In this document: positions 31,885 through 40,337 of the stretch, one piece after another
Numbering within the stretch: position 1 is the first letter of the stretch
Layout: each line of letters begins with the position of its first letter
Assembly (NCBI GenBank): GCA_965279295.1
Contig: CBDIHQ010000016.1
Source: Aquabacter sp965279295
GTDB taxonomy: Bacteria > Pseudomonadota > Alphaproteobacteria > Rhizobiales > Xanthobacteraceae
Length of the DNA: 64,000 nt
Strand: one strand, 5' to 3'
Notes under the pieces: generated by a model
Seen by the model: the letters and a program-made list of their open reading frames with translations, nothing else
Databases searched by the model: none
What the model was told of the DNA's origin: nothing
Program-made: the position numbers and the translations under genes

Positions 31885-34536
31885 TCAGTTGCGAAACAGC
31901 GCCGGATTGACCGTGAAGTTCTTCGAGGGGCGTCCGGCGGCCTTGCGCGGGCCAGCCACCGTGCGGATCAATCCCGCTTCCACTAACTCCGCGCACGCGG
32001 CATCCATGTCCTCGGCGACGCGCAGAAGGCCGCCGATCTTGTGGCGCACAGCACGCGCGTTGAAGGTTGTGGCGTTCTCTTTGCGCAGATAGCGGGCGAG
32101 GACAGCGGCGTTGGTTTCGACTTCGGGGATCGAGGCATCGCCAAAGACGCGTTCCGCCATGGCAAGGAAATACGTCCCCATCATCGCGCATGCAGTAGCC
32201 ACCGCCTTTTCGTCGATCTGGCCAGGAGTCTCCGTTGCTCCATGGCCCGCCGCCCATTGCGCAAAAGTAAGGATCGCCGAGAGCCGAAGAGCATGACCCC
32301 GTGCCTTGCCGAGGGCGCCCTTCATCATGGGAGAAGCACCAGCTTCTCGGGCCTTCATTTCCTGGCCGAAACTCTCCAAACGCAGGAGCGCGGCTTCGGT
32401 CAACGGGACGAGAAGCGGCACGTCTGGCTCGCCCGCCGGCATGGTCTTCATTATGAGGTTCGTAATGCGGTTGATTGCTTGCCGCGTCGCCGTCGCGTCA
32501 ACGCTCACACGAGAGATATTGAACCCCGGTATGGGCTCAGGCCAACACCAAAGAAAACGCGCCACCAGCCCATCGTCGACGCCTTTTAGAAGTTCAGACA
32601 AGCGATCGGGCTGAATCGCGCCGATAACTCCGATGGAGAGGTGGGGGATATGGATCGGCGTTGCGTGCTTGACACGATCCACCGTATGCGGCCGCCCACC
32701 GTATGCCTCAAGCCAGAATGCGCGGTCCGGACCGCCGCCGCCGCTGTAACGTCCGAAGCTTGAAAGCAGGCCGGAAAGCTCGTCCCGGTGAAGAAGGAAA
32801 CCTCCGGGATTTCCGGCCGCGATGAGCGCGAGCTTCTCCACCGTGGCGTCGTTGACGATGAGCCGCCCCAGCAGAGGGGCGACCGGCTCTATCGCAGCAG
32901 CGGGCCGAGGGACGGGGGTGTCTGCTTGGGGCTCATTCAGTGCCTCGCGGAGCTGCCCTTTCCATCGAGCGGTTTCGACTTCGAAAACGACCTTTCTGGT
33001 CTCGTAGTCAGCCAGTTGATTTGCATACTTGGAAGCTAGGCGGCGTTCAGCCTCATCGGCTAGCCCCATCACGGCGCTTGATGCCGGGCTCTTACTACTG
33101 GACGGATCGCCCACCAGAGCGGCAAAAAGCGCAGGTGTCTCCGACCATGCGGCCCCGGCGATCGGGCGGCGGCGGTTTCCGAGCAGGCCACCCACCAGGG
33201 CCAGAAGAGACACCGCCACGTAATCCACCGGAGCACAGACCGCGCGTGCCTGGGCCGTAGCCCACGGGCCGAGGACGGGGCCGAGCCATCCCGGATCGAA
33301 CGCGGGTGGAGAGCGCCGGCTCTGGTAGAGAACGCTAAGGTCAGGCGCATCCCACGACGCGCCTGTTGTTGCTTCCATTTTGCCCTCGGCCGAGCCAACG
33401 ACCGTGTGGTCACCGTCTTCGATCCGCTCCGCAATGTCTTTGCCGAGGCGCGTCAACTCTTCAAGATCTTGCCAGCCGAGGGATGCGGGATCGCGATCCA
33501 ACTGGTCGCAAAGCCAGAGGGCCGCGTCGGTGGCATTGGCCGTGCCGAGATGTTCTAGGACCAAGTCAATGGGCGTGCGCCTTCCCTCGCGCGCGTCGCC
33601 CATGTCCGCCACACCGAAATCCACAGCGCCCTGGGGCGTGATAGAAAGGTCCTCCTCCAGGTCGCGACCTAGGTCCTTTGAACTGACCCGATAGCCCTGC
33701 TGGCCGGTAGGGCGCGCACCCGGAAGCAGCTTCGGAACCCACATGTCAAGGTTCGCAAGAGCAAGGTCATTCACGCTGCGGAAGAAGTCAGTCCCGCTAG
33801 GCTCGCCTGATCCGGAGCGCACCGGCGCGGTGGGGCGAACGGCTCGGGGCTCCGTCGTGGGACGAAACTGAGAGACGCGGACCAACAGCGCTTCAATCGT
33901 GCATGGCGCCGCGTGGATTTCGGTGGGCGTACCTTCTATGTGCCTGCCGGTGATGGTGAGGTAGCGCTGGGACGCATACAGCTCGACGTGCGCCGGATCA
34001 CATTTGACGGCTTTGGGAATATCCCCGCGCGCGATGAGCCGGATGCCGGTATTGGATGGGCTGATCTCGGCATAGGTCTCCGCCAGCGCCAGGATGTCGA
34101 GCGCCCAAGGCTCGATCACACCCGTTGTCGCATCCCGGCACTTATCCAGGTCTATGCCGACGAATGGGTCTGCTTCCGTCAGCACAAAGCCGACGCCCGC
34201 CAACTTACGCAACTCCACAGCCTGCGCGGCCCGCTCATAGGTGCTCCACGTATTAGGCTTGGAATGGGAGGCCCCGTGCCCATTGAATGGGTTCACAGGC
34301 GGTTTGGTCCAGCCATGCCCGGACGCCGTCTCGCGCCGCTCCAAATTCCAGCCCACCCACTGGCGACAGGTCTTCAGCTCATCCAACGCGGGCAACGAGG
34401 GCAACCCCTCGAAGGCTGGGCCGAAATGGGGGAAGGCGGTTGCCTCGGGAATTTCGCCAAGGTCGGTGAACGGTGGAGACGACTTTTGCGTGCCGACGAT
34501 AAAGTCATCGGCCTGGTTTTGGGCTGAGAAGCTCAT
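31885..34536 (-). CDS. PrimPol-DUF3987 replication protein
   Basis: About 883 residues. The N-terminal 240 form an archaeo-eukaryotic primase-like domain with FVGIDLDKC (DxD at 129-131), SPSNTGIRLIARG and ELYASQRYLTITGRH. The rest is a DUF3987 helicase-like domain with a Walker A-like GDPSSSKS at about 475. Such proteins prime and unwind DNA for small mobile elements. Its ATG overlaps the stop of the HTH gene by one base. The product can be expected to drive replication of the satellite-like element. Confidence 0.85.
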   Translation of the reverse strand: MSFSAQNQADDFIVGTQKSSPPFTDLGEIPEATAFPHFGPAFEGLPSLPALDELKTCRQWVGWNLERRETASGHGWTKPPVNPFNGHGASHSKPNTWSTYERAAQAVELRKLAGVGFVLTEADPFVGIDLDKCRDATTGVIEPWALDILALAETYAEISPSNTGIRLIARGDIPKAVKCDPAHVELYASQRYLTITGRHIEGTPTEIHAAPCTIEALLVRVSQFRPTTEPRAVRPTAPVRSGSGEPSGTDFFRSVNDLALANLDMWVPKLLPGARPTGQQGYRVSSKDLGRDLEEDLSITPQGAVDFGVADMGDAREGRRTPIDLVLEHLGTANATDAALWLCDQLDRDPASLGWQDLEELTRLGKDIAERIEDGDHTVVGSAEGKMEATTGASWDAPDLSVLYQSRRSPPAFDPGWLGPVLGPWATAQARAVCAPVDYVAVSLLALVGGLLGNRRRPIAGAAWSETPALFAALVGDPSSSKSPASSAVMGLADEAERRLASKYANQLADYETRKVVFEVETARWKGQLREALNEPQADTPVPRPAAAIEPVAPLLGRLIVNDATVEKLALIAAGNPGGFLLHRDELSGLLSSFGRYSGGGGPDRAFWLEAYGGRPHTVDRVKHATPIHIPHLSIGVIGAIQPDRLSELLKGVDDGLVARFLWCWPEPIPGFNISRVSVDATATRQAINRITNLIMKTMPAGEPDVPLLVPLTEAALLRLESFGQEMKAREAGASPMMKGALGKARGHALRLSAILTFAQWAAGHGATETPGQIDEKAVATACAMMGTYFLAMAERVFGDASIPEVETNAAVLARYLRKENATTFNARAVRHKIGGLLRVAEDMDAACAELVEAGLIRTVAGPRKAAGRPSKNFTVNPALFRN

Positions 34537-34751
34537 CACGCGGCCTCCACATCCAAGAGCGCGTCGAGGTCTTCACGCAGAATGAGCCTACGGCCGCCGA
34601 TCTTCACACTGCGGAGCTTTTCAGCCTGCAGCATCTCATAGAGTGTCGAGCGGCCGAGGCCCACGTACTCACAAGCCTCGCGGATCGGAAATGCCTTCCG
34701 CTCGGCTGCGGGGAGGGGAGTACGCCTCGCGGTTCTGGTCTCGGTGGGCAT
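34536..34751 (-). CDS. AlpA/excisionase-type helix-turn-helix protein
   Basis: About 71 residues from ATG 34751. FPIREACEYVGLGRSTLYEMLQAEKLRSVKIGGRRLILREDLDALL is the winged-helix AlpA/excisionase (MerR-like, HTH_17) pattern. AlpA proteins activate or excise P4-like and other satellite elements. The stop overlaps the ATG of the PrimPol gene, which suggests coordinated expression. A frame upstream, to 34832, lacks a clear start signal. Confidence 0.85.
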   Translation of the reverse strand: MPTETRTARRTPLPAAERKAFPIREACEYVGLGRSTLYEMLQAEKLRSVKIGGRRLILREDLDALLDVEAA

Positions 34752-34832
34752 GACGAACATCCGGTGTTTGCGGGTTGGATGTTCGCTTCTCTGAACTGGC
34801 TGGCGCCCTAAGTCGGATGGGAATGGCAACAA

Positions 34833-35594
34833 TCAATTGCTGCCCTTCCTGCCCACCACGTACTTCTCAATTGCTGTGCGGACATAATCTCGGATTGACC
34901 TGGCTGAAGGTTCGCTCCCCCAAGCGCTCTGACACCAAGCCGCCATATGCCTTTCCAGTTTTGCTTGGCTGAAGCCTTTGGGGCCAGGATCCACCCTCAC
35001 GCTTATGCCGCCTTCCTCCTCAAGCTTCCGGTCTGCTTCAGCTTCAAAATCCGGCCAGTGATACTTTGGTTTTGCTCCAAGGCGCTTGCCTTCAGCCGGG
35101 GCGGTTGCAGGAACAGCGCCTGAGCCGCTAGGTTCCTTGAGGAATAGGGTCAGCTTTTCAGCTATGATCTCGACCTCTTCCCAATCGTGATAAAGGTTCG
35201 GGAATTCCATCGACTGACGTGAAGCTTCATCGAATGCCCCATCCTGCACATCGTGGAGTGGAACGAAGGTGATGCTGTTCATATCGGGATTGAAGCCGCG
35301 ATGGAGCGTATACGGCCCCCGGAGGGACGGATTGAAGTAACTCGACGGTATGCCGACCCGCCGCCCGTCCGGACCAACACCGATGAACGCCAAATCGCCA
35401 TTTAGCCCGGCTTCGCTGAAGAGAATTTCCAGCGCTAGAGCATTCACATCATCATCCGTCCAGTGAGAAGGAAGGAGCGGATCTTCATTGCTTAAATCCT
35501 TTGCCTTGTCGCTAACCGCTTCCAATAGCAAAGCATGCTCCCAGAATTCGCCCAATAAGATCGCATCGCGCCCGTTAAACCAGCCTCCAGACAC
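34833..35594 (-). CDS. Hypothetical protein at the head of the satellite-like operon
   Basis: 253 residues from GTG 35594, preceded by a good AAAGGAG at seven bases. N-terminal residues 1-70 are acidic (LLEAVSDKAKDLSNEDPLLPSHWTDDDVNALALEI). A C-terminal FSQAKLERHMAAWCQSAWGSEPSARSIRDYVRTAIEKYV could be a DNA-binding or oligomerisation segment. I do not recognise the family. As the first gene of the operon it could be a regulator, but I see no direct evidence. Confidence 0.65.
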   Translation of the reverse strand: MSGGWFNGRDAILLGEFWEHALLLEAVSDKAKDLSNEDPLLPSHWTDDDVNALALEILFSEAGLNGDLAFIGVGPDGRRVGIPSSYFNPSLRGPYTLHRGFNPDMNSITFVPLHDVQDGAFDEASRQSMEFPNLYHDWEEVEIIAEKLTLFLKEPSGSGAVPATAPAEGKRLGAKPKYHWPDFEAEADRKLEEEGGISVRVDPGPKGFSQAKLERHMAAWCQSAWGSEPSARSIRDYVRTAIEKYVVGRKGSN

Positions 35595-35766
35595 AACTCA
35601 GCTCCTTTATCTGCTCTGTTCTGAAAAGACCGGTGCCTTTGGCGGGCACGAAGAATGCCTCATCAAATTTGTGAATCGATTGACGCCGATCGATTCAAAA
35701 TAGTCATTAGACGCACCGAAATATAAGGCCATAGCTTCGTCCTTCCGAAAGGTTGCGGGAGGCTTG

Positions 35767-36189
35767 ATGAGACGTTCATTTTTATTGTTTCCGATGGCGG
35801 CCATGCTGGCTGGCTGCCAAACTGCTGCAGGCTCCGCGCCAGCGTCGTGGCAAAACTCCGGGGTGAAGACCGAAGCCGCGCGTGATCGGCAATTCGTTAT
35901 CGACAACGGACGGTGCAAGCAGGTCTCTATGGGAGCGGCGCCGATGCTAGGTCCGGCACCCGTCACAGCCCCATCAAGCTATCAGGTCTCCGGTTCCGGT
36001 GCTTCTCCGGGCGCTGGATACCAGACCTACAACGCGACGGTGACACCGATAGACAGCCCAGGTGCATCGTTTGCACAAGGCGTGGCGAATGGGATTACCG
36101 TCCGTCGCGCGATCGACGCACGCATGGCGCAGGACGAAATCTATAAGGGCTGCATGTATCAACTGGGTTGGGCGCAAAGCTCAGGATGA
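35767..36189 (+). CDS. Small putative lipoprotein
   Basis: About 140 residues from ATG 35767, preceded by GGGAGG. A lipobox at the end of the signal segment (LFPMAAMLAGCQTA) predicts cleavage before Cys and lipid attachment. The mature part has FVIDNGRCKQVSMG and a C-terminal DEIYKGCMYQLGW with two more Cys. Function unknown. It lies in the boundary between the satellite-like element and the rtcB region. Confidence 0.75.
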   Translation: MRRSFLLFPMAAMLAGCQTAAGSAPASWQNSGVKTEAARDRQFVIDNGRCKQVSMGAAPMLGPAPVTAPSSYQVSGSGASPGAGYQTYNATVTPIDSPGASFAQGVANGITVRRAIDARMAQDEIYKGCMYQLGWAQSSG

Positions 36190-36803
36190 TTTCAAAGCGT
36201 GCTCGCCAAGCGCTTCGGGCGTTGTGACACAGGGGTGCCGGAAGGCACATCAAGTCGTGGCGAGCCGTGAGAGAAGGCCCCTCCGTAGGCTGGATCGATG
36301 AACCTGTTTCGACGGGCAAGTCCCCAGGTAGCCCGGATGGGTTTTCTCTGTGCCGGCTCCGGCCAAAAGGTGGTGTGAGCGGCCCGCTTCTCGCGAGCCC
36401 TCCCCAGGTGACCAGCCGGAGCCGGCATTTTTCCCTTCTAGCTTGCGTAACTTGCCAAGGCCATGCGCGCCCTTCGCCTCGGATGCAGATCCTTCGGGGC
36501 TCCTTCAGAGAGGCCTATCGCGCCGATCTTGCATGGAGAATACCTATATCTTTGGCGAGACCCATCTTTGTCTTGGCAAACAGACCGGTACATAGGTGAA
36601 TTTCCATACCCACCACTGAATGTAGAGGTCCCATTGTGAGGCGGGGGTACCTCTGCCCGAACATTAGGTGAGCACCGCCCAAAATGGAGATGGCGGTCTT
36701 AGTGGGCAGCGAAGATCGCTAGGCAGTATGGCGGCGCTCCTATTTGGAACGCCGCCGTACTCTATCGTTCGAAGCGGCTTCGTCATTCAGGTTGACTAGG
36801 TCC
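36190..36803. other. Intergenic region between the lipoprotein and rtcB genes
   Basis: About 610 bp with no convincing gene on either strand. The notable content is the long inverted repeat at 36351-36427 with a following T-run, and short GC-rich hairpins on either side, such as CGGGC...GCCCG near 36313-36336. Confidence 0.6.
36351..36432 (+). repeat. 13-bp perfect inverted repeat followed by T-run (terminator or structured RNA)
   Basis: TGCCGGCTCCGGC at 36351-36363 pairs with GCCGGAGCCGGCA at 36415-36427 around a 51-base loop, and five T follow at 36428-36432. The loop is longer than in ordinary terminators. TCCCCAGGT occurs twice, at about 36321 and 36401. It may end a non-coding transcript or be a transposon-derived hairpin. 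Confidence 0.5.
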
Positions 36804-38195
36804 TTAGCTGGTCCTCTGCCGTTTCCGACGCCAAGGCGCATTGACCTGCCAATCGCCGGCCATGATGCATCCGTAGGGCAGAACTTCGTCAACGATCTCG
36901 GCCAAGCCGTAGCGTTCGATCTGCCGCCTGACTGAGGCTGCGTTCTTGTAGGCGCTCGGCAGTTCCGAAATATCGGTTACGCCTGAGAAAAAGCGCGCGT
37001 CGACTGTCTTCGTCTCCTCCGCGAAGATCTCGGCGTCGCTCCGGCCCGCGAGCGAACGCTTATGCTGGCTACGCGAGAAGTTGCGGCCCGCGCCGTGAGG
37101 CGAGAACCCCAGGCCGTTTGGTGCATTCTTCCCTCGCACGATCAGAACCGGCTCCGCCATGTTCAGTGGGATCAGTGTAAGATCGGTTGCATCCTCGGCC
37201 CAGCCACTAAAGGCCGGGGTCGCGCCCTTGCCGTGGTAGAACAGCCCGTCGGTGCGCCGGAAAACGAAGTTGTGTTCGTTCCAGAACCGGTCGGTGATAC
37301 GCGCGGACAGCCTCTCAGCAGCCAAGTCGTGGATCACGAGATGGTTCTGCTTCGTCCATTCGCGCACGATCTGCAGCGCAGCCCAGTATTCATCTGCCTC
37401 GTGCGTGTCAACCGGGATCCAGGCGTTCTGAGTGCTGGTCTCGGGCGAAATCAGCCTGCGGAACTGTTCAGCGATCTGCATACCCTTGTTGTAGAGCCGG
37501 GCGCCGGGGCGGCGGGAGCCGTGGTGTGTAACTAGCACCGTTTCACCGCTCGACTTCAGCGTGCCGACATAGGCGAAGTGATTGCCGTCGCCCTGAGTGC
37601 CGAAATGCTCGAGCGCGGCGCTGGTGAGGTCCATCAGTAGCGGGTTGGCAGCGAACCGCTCCATCACTGCAATAGGCGGCCTGAGCTGCAGCCCGCGCGG
37701 ACGTCCGCCCGGGCCGAAGTGAGTAATCGCCTGGACGGTGTCCAGCAGCGCCAACGGCGCGACCCCGGGAAGCACTGAGATAGCCATAGAGCAACAAATG
37801 TCGGCTGAATGCAGCCCGGGATGGATGCCCTCCGACACTGCAATCCCGCCGACGGGAATCGTGCCGACCGGACCGGCAGGGCACGCATCCGGCATCACCG
37901 CGCCGGCTCGGATCACCGGCGTGCGCATCAGTTCTTTCATGCTCGCCACAACCGACTCGACATTCACGGCTTCGTCCGGTGTCTCCGCGTCGATATTGAG
38001 GTGAAGCGGCAAGCTCCCGATCGCATGCAGAGGCGGCGCCGCCGGCGGCTCGAAGCTGCGGGCGAGCGCGATCGCCTCCTCGAAGGAGCCGCCCTGTTCA
38101 AGCAGCGCATTGCCGCCTGTGAGTGCGCGGCCGAACCACTTGCCCTGCCGCACGCCGGCATCGATCAGGTCCTGTCCGCTCAACACTTTGGTCAT
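36804..38195 (-). CDS. rtcB: RtcB-family RNA ligase
   Basis: 463 residues. RtcB landmarks: HSADICCSM (metal-binding region), GTQGDGNHFAYVG, VTHHGSRRPGARLYNKG, the active-site block SPHGAGRNFSRSQHKR (the histidine that is guanylated) and the C-terminal RYGLAEIVDEVLPYG. RtcB joins 3'-phosphate or 2',3'-cyclic phosphate ends to 5'-OH RNA using GTP and Mn2+, repairing cleaved tRNA or rRNA. DICCSM differs from the usual D.NCGM-like sequence, so this is a diverged subgroup. It is divergent from rtcR, with 268 bp between. Confidence 0.92.
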   Translation of the reverse strand: MTKVLSGQDLIDAGVRQGKWFGRALTGGNALLEQGGSFEEAIALARSFEPPAAPPLHAIGSLPLHLNIDAETPDEAVNVESVVASMKELMRTPVIRAGAVMPDACPAGPVGTIPVGGIAVSEGIHPGLHSADICCSMAISVLPGVAPLALLDTVQAITHFGPGGRPRGLQLRPPIAVMERFAANPLLMDLTSAALEHFGTQGDGNHFAYVGTLKSSGETVLVTHHGSRRPGARLYNKGMQIAEQFRRLISPETSTQNAWIPVDTHEADEYWAALQIVREWTKQNHLVIHDLAAERLSARITDRFWNEHNFVFRRTDGLFYHGKGATPAFSGWAEDATDLTLIPLNMAEPVLIVRGKNAPNGLGFSPHGAGRNFSRSQHKRSLAGRSDAEIFAEETKTVDARFFSGVTDISELPSAYKNAASVRRQIERYGLAEIVDEVLPYGCIMAGDWQVNAPWRRKRQRTS

Positions 38196-38288
38196 ATCGT
38201 CTCTCTTTCCGCCTGCCTTCGCTTCTCGGCCTCATGCGGGCAGTATTCGTCTCGACTTTCAGCGGGATCAGCTGACAGGGATTATCAA

Positions 38289-38304
38289 TTCACGCTTCGT
38301 GCCA
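38289..38304 (-). promoter_or_regulatory. Sigma-54-type promoter of rtcB
   Basis: On the minus strand TGGCACG-AAGC-GTGA fits the -24/-12 consensus (TGGCACG-N4-TTGC) with all seven -24 bases; the -12 box is poorer (T and G kept, the usual GC read as GA). It lies about 95 bp before the rtcB start. RtcR, encoded divergently, is the matching sigma-54 activator. Confidence 0.6.
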
Positions 38305-38415
38305 ACGTCGTGGCAGAGAGGTTGTTGCGGTCTAATTCGATTATCTATTTGAAAATATTATGTAATTTCTCCACAAAAATGTTAACCGGCCTGATCGACT
38401 GTGTGTCTGTGTCGT

Positions 38416-38445
38416 GATAATTTATCTTTGAGGATAATAGATAAG
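38416..38445. promoter_or_regulatory. Candidate RtcR upstream-activating sites
   Basis: GATAA-T-TTATC is a perfect palindrome at 38416-38426, and TTATCT...AGATAA (38422-38444) is an inverted repeat overlapping it. The cluster lies about 110-155 bp upstream of the predicted sigma-54 promoter, an appropriate distance for enhancer binding, and just before rtcR. Inference only. Confidence 0.35.
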
Positions 38446-38463
38446 ATTTTTGGATAGCAGCCC

Positions 38464-40065
38464 ATGCGCCGCCGCGTCGCTATTAGTATTCTCGGAACGA
38501 CGCTTGATGCCGGCCGCGGCGATCGATGGCAGAGATGGCGCCCTACCGTCGGATTGTGCCGGCAGCCAGAGCTCTTCATCGATCGGCTTGAGTTGATCCA
38601 CGATGCGAACTCCGCAGGTCTCACGCGCCAGATCACCGCCGATATCGAAACGGTTTCTCCGGCAACCGAGATCCGGCACAACCTGATCGAGGTGGCTGAT
38701 CCCTGGAATTTCAGCGAAGTCTATACGGGGCTTCGGGACTTCGCCTGCGGCTACACCTTCGACCCTGATCGCGAAGATTATCTCGTCAACATCACCACCG
38801 GTACGCACGTCGCCCAGATTTGCTGGTTCTTGCTGACTGAGGCTCGCTACATCCCCGGCCGGCTGATACAGCTCTCGCCGCCACGGGCGCGCGCGGAAGA
38901 TGAAACCTATGCCGGCAGCCACACGATCATCGATCTCGACCTGTCGCGCTACGATGCAATCGCGACGCGCTTCGCTGCCGAGCATGAGGAGGCGACCTCC
39001 TTTTTGAAGTCTGGCATTGCAACTCGCAGTTCGGCCTTCAATGCGATGATCCAGCAGATCGAAAAGGTGGCGATCCGATCGCGCGCACCAGTGCTGCTGA
39101 CTGGACCCACCGGCGCCGGCAAGTCGCATCTCGCAAAGCGGATCTACGAGTTGAAGAGGACCCAGAACCAAGTCTCTGGCGCCTTCGTCGAGGTCAATTG
39201 CGCTACGTTGCGGGGCGACCAGGCGATATCGACCCTGTTCGGTCATGTAAAGGGCGCTTTCACCGGCGCCCTGAGCGACCGGCCAGGGCTGATGAAGGCC
39301 GCTGACAAAGGCTTGCTCTTCCTCGACGAGATCGGCGAACTCGGCCTTGATGAGCAGGCAATGTGTCTGCGCGCGATCGAAGAGAAACGCTTTCTGCCGA
39401 TGGGTTCCGACCGAGATCGCAGTTCTGATTTTCAGGTCATCGCCGGGACCAACCGAGATCTCGCTGCCTGCGTCCGCGACGGCACTTTTCGCGAGGATCT
39501 ATTCGCGCGGCTCAATCTATGGACCTTTCGCCTGCCAGCCCTGCGCGACCGCAAGGAGGACATCGAGCCCAACCTCGATTTCGAGTTGCGCCGTTTCGCG
39601 GAACGGGAGCGGCAGAACATCACCTTCAACAAGGAGGCACGAGCGGCCTATCTCGCTTTCGCGACGGCGCCCGATGCCCGATGGGCCGCAAATTTCCGCG
39701 ATCTATCGGCGTCGGTGACCCGCATGGCGACACTTGCGCCGGAGGGACGCATCAATCAAGAGACGGTGCGTGATGAGATCGCCCGCCTCACAGAGCAGTG
39801 GCGGGTGGACGGCGTTGGTGCGGAGGAGCCCGGTGATCGTCTGGTCGCACTCCTCGGCCGAGAGCGGCTGGAGACAATCGACCTGTTCGACCGGGCCCAA
39901 CTCGCAGCCGTCGTCGCCATCTGTCGCGAGAGCCGAACCCTCAGTGCAGCTGGGCGCCGCCTGTTCGCCGCCTCCCGCCTGACCAAAACGAGCGGCAACG
40001 ATGCCGACAGGTTGCGCAAATACCTCGCGCGCTTCGGGCTGACGTTTGAAGGGATGTCTGGGTAA
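38464..40065 (+). CDS. rtcR: RtcR, sigma-54-dependent activator with CARF-like sensor
   Basis: 533 residues. The N-terminal 180 (VAISILGTTLDAG, QITADIETVSPATEIRHNLIEVADPWNFSEVY, VNITTGTHVAQICWFLL) have the Rossmann-like CARF fold typical of RtcR, which senses a nucleic-acid-derived ligand. The AAA+ domain shows Walker A GPTGAGKS at about 214, the sigma-54 contact loop GAFTGA at about 264-269 and a Walker B LLFLDEIGEL. The C-terminal RKYLARFGLTFEG is DNA-binding-like. It activates rtcB; no rtcA is seen nearby. Confidence 0.93.
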   Translation: MRRRVAISILGTTLDAGRGDRWQRWRPTVGLCRQPELFIDRLELIHDANSAGLTRQITADIETVSPATEIRHNLIEVADPWNFSEVYTGLRDFACGYTFDPDREDYLVNITTGTHVAQICWFLLTEARYIPGRLIQLSPPRARAEDETYAGSHTIIDLDLSRYDAIATRFAAEHEEATSFLKSGIATRSSAFNAMIQQIEKVAIRSRAPVLLTGPTGAGKSHLAKRIYELKRTQNQVSGAFVEVNCATLRGDQAISTLFGHVKGAFTGALSDRPGLMKAADKGLLFLDEIGELGLDEQAMCLRAIEEKRFLPMGSDRDRSSDFQVIAGTNRDLAACVRDGTFREDLFARLNLWTFRLPALRDRKEDIEPNLDFELRRFAERERQNITFNKEARAAYLAFATAPDARWAANFRDLSASVTRMATLAPEGRINQETVRDEIARLTEQWRVDGVGAEEPGDRLVALLGRERLETIDLFDRAQLAAVVAICRESRTLSAAGRRLFAASRLTKTSGNDADRLRKYLARFGLTFEGMSG

Positions 40066-40200
40066 GTCATTTTGATTGGGGCGTTATGACTTAGTGCATC
40101 AGGAACGGACATTCAGATTTTACTTTGAATAGAAGATTCGTTTATCGAAAATATACCGAATAGTTTTTTCCTGAAAAATTTTAAGCTTTCCCTATTTCAG

Positions 40201-40220
40201 TCCGAAAATGTCTTTTCGGA
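40201..40220. promoter_or_regulatory. Perfect palindrome upstream of the autotransporter gene
   Basis: TCCGAAAA-TGTC-TTTTCGGA is an 8-bp-arm inverted repeat within an AT-rich 270-bp spacer between rtcR and the autotransporter. No T-run follows, so it is more likely an operator than a terminator. Confidence 0.45.
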
Positions 40221-40337
40221 TTCTCGGGAAGAAGCGGTTAACACCAAAAATCGCCGTTGTACCGAAGCGTCGCACAGCTATGGTCTAGGTATAATTCTAT
40301 CTCCTGTGAGAATGCCGCTCGTTGCGAGGCCCCCAGA

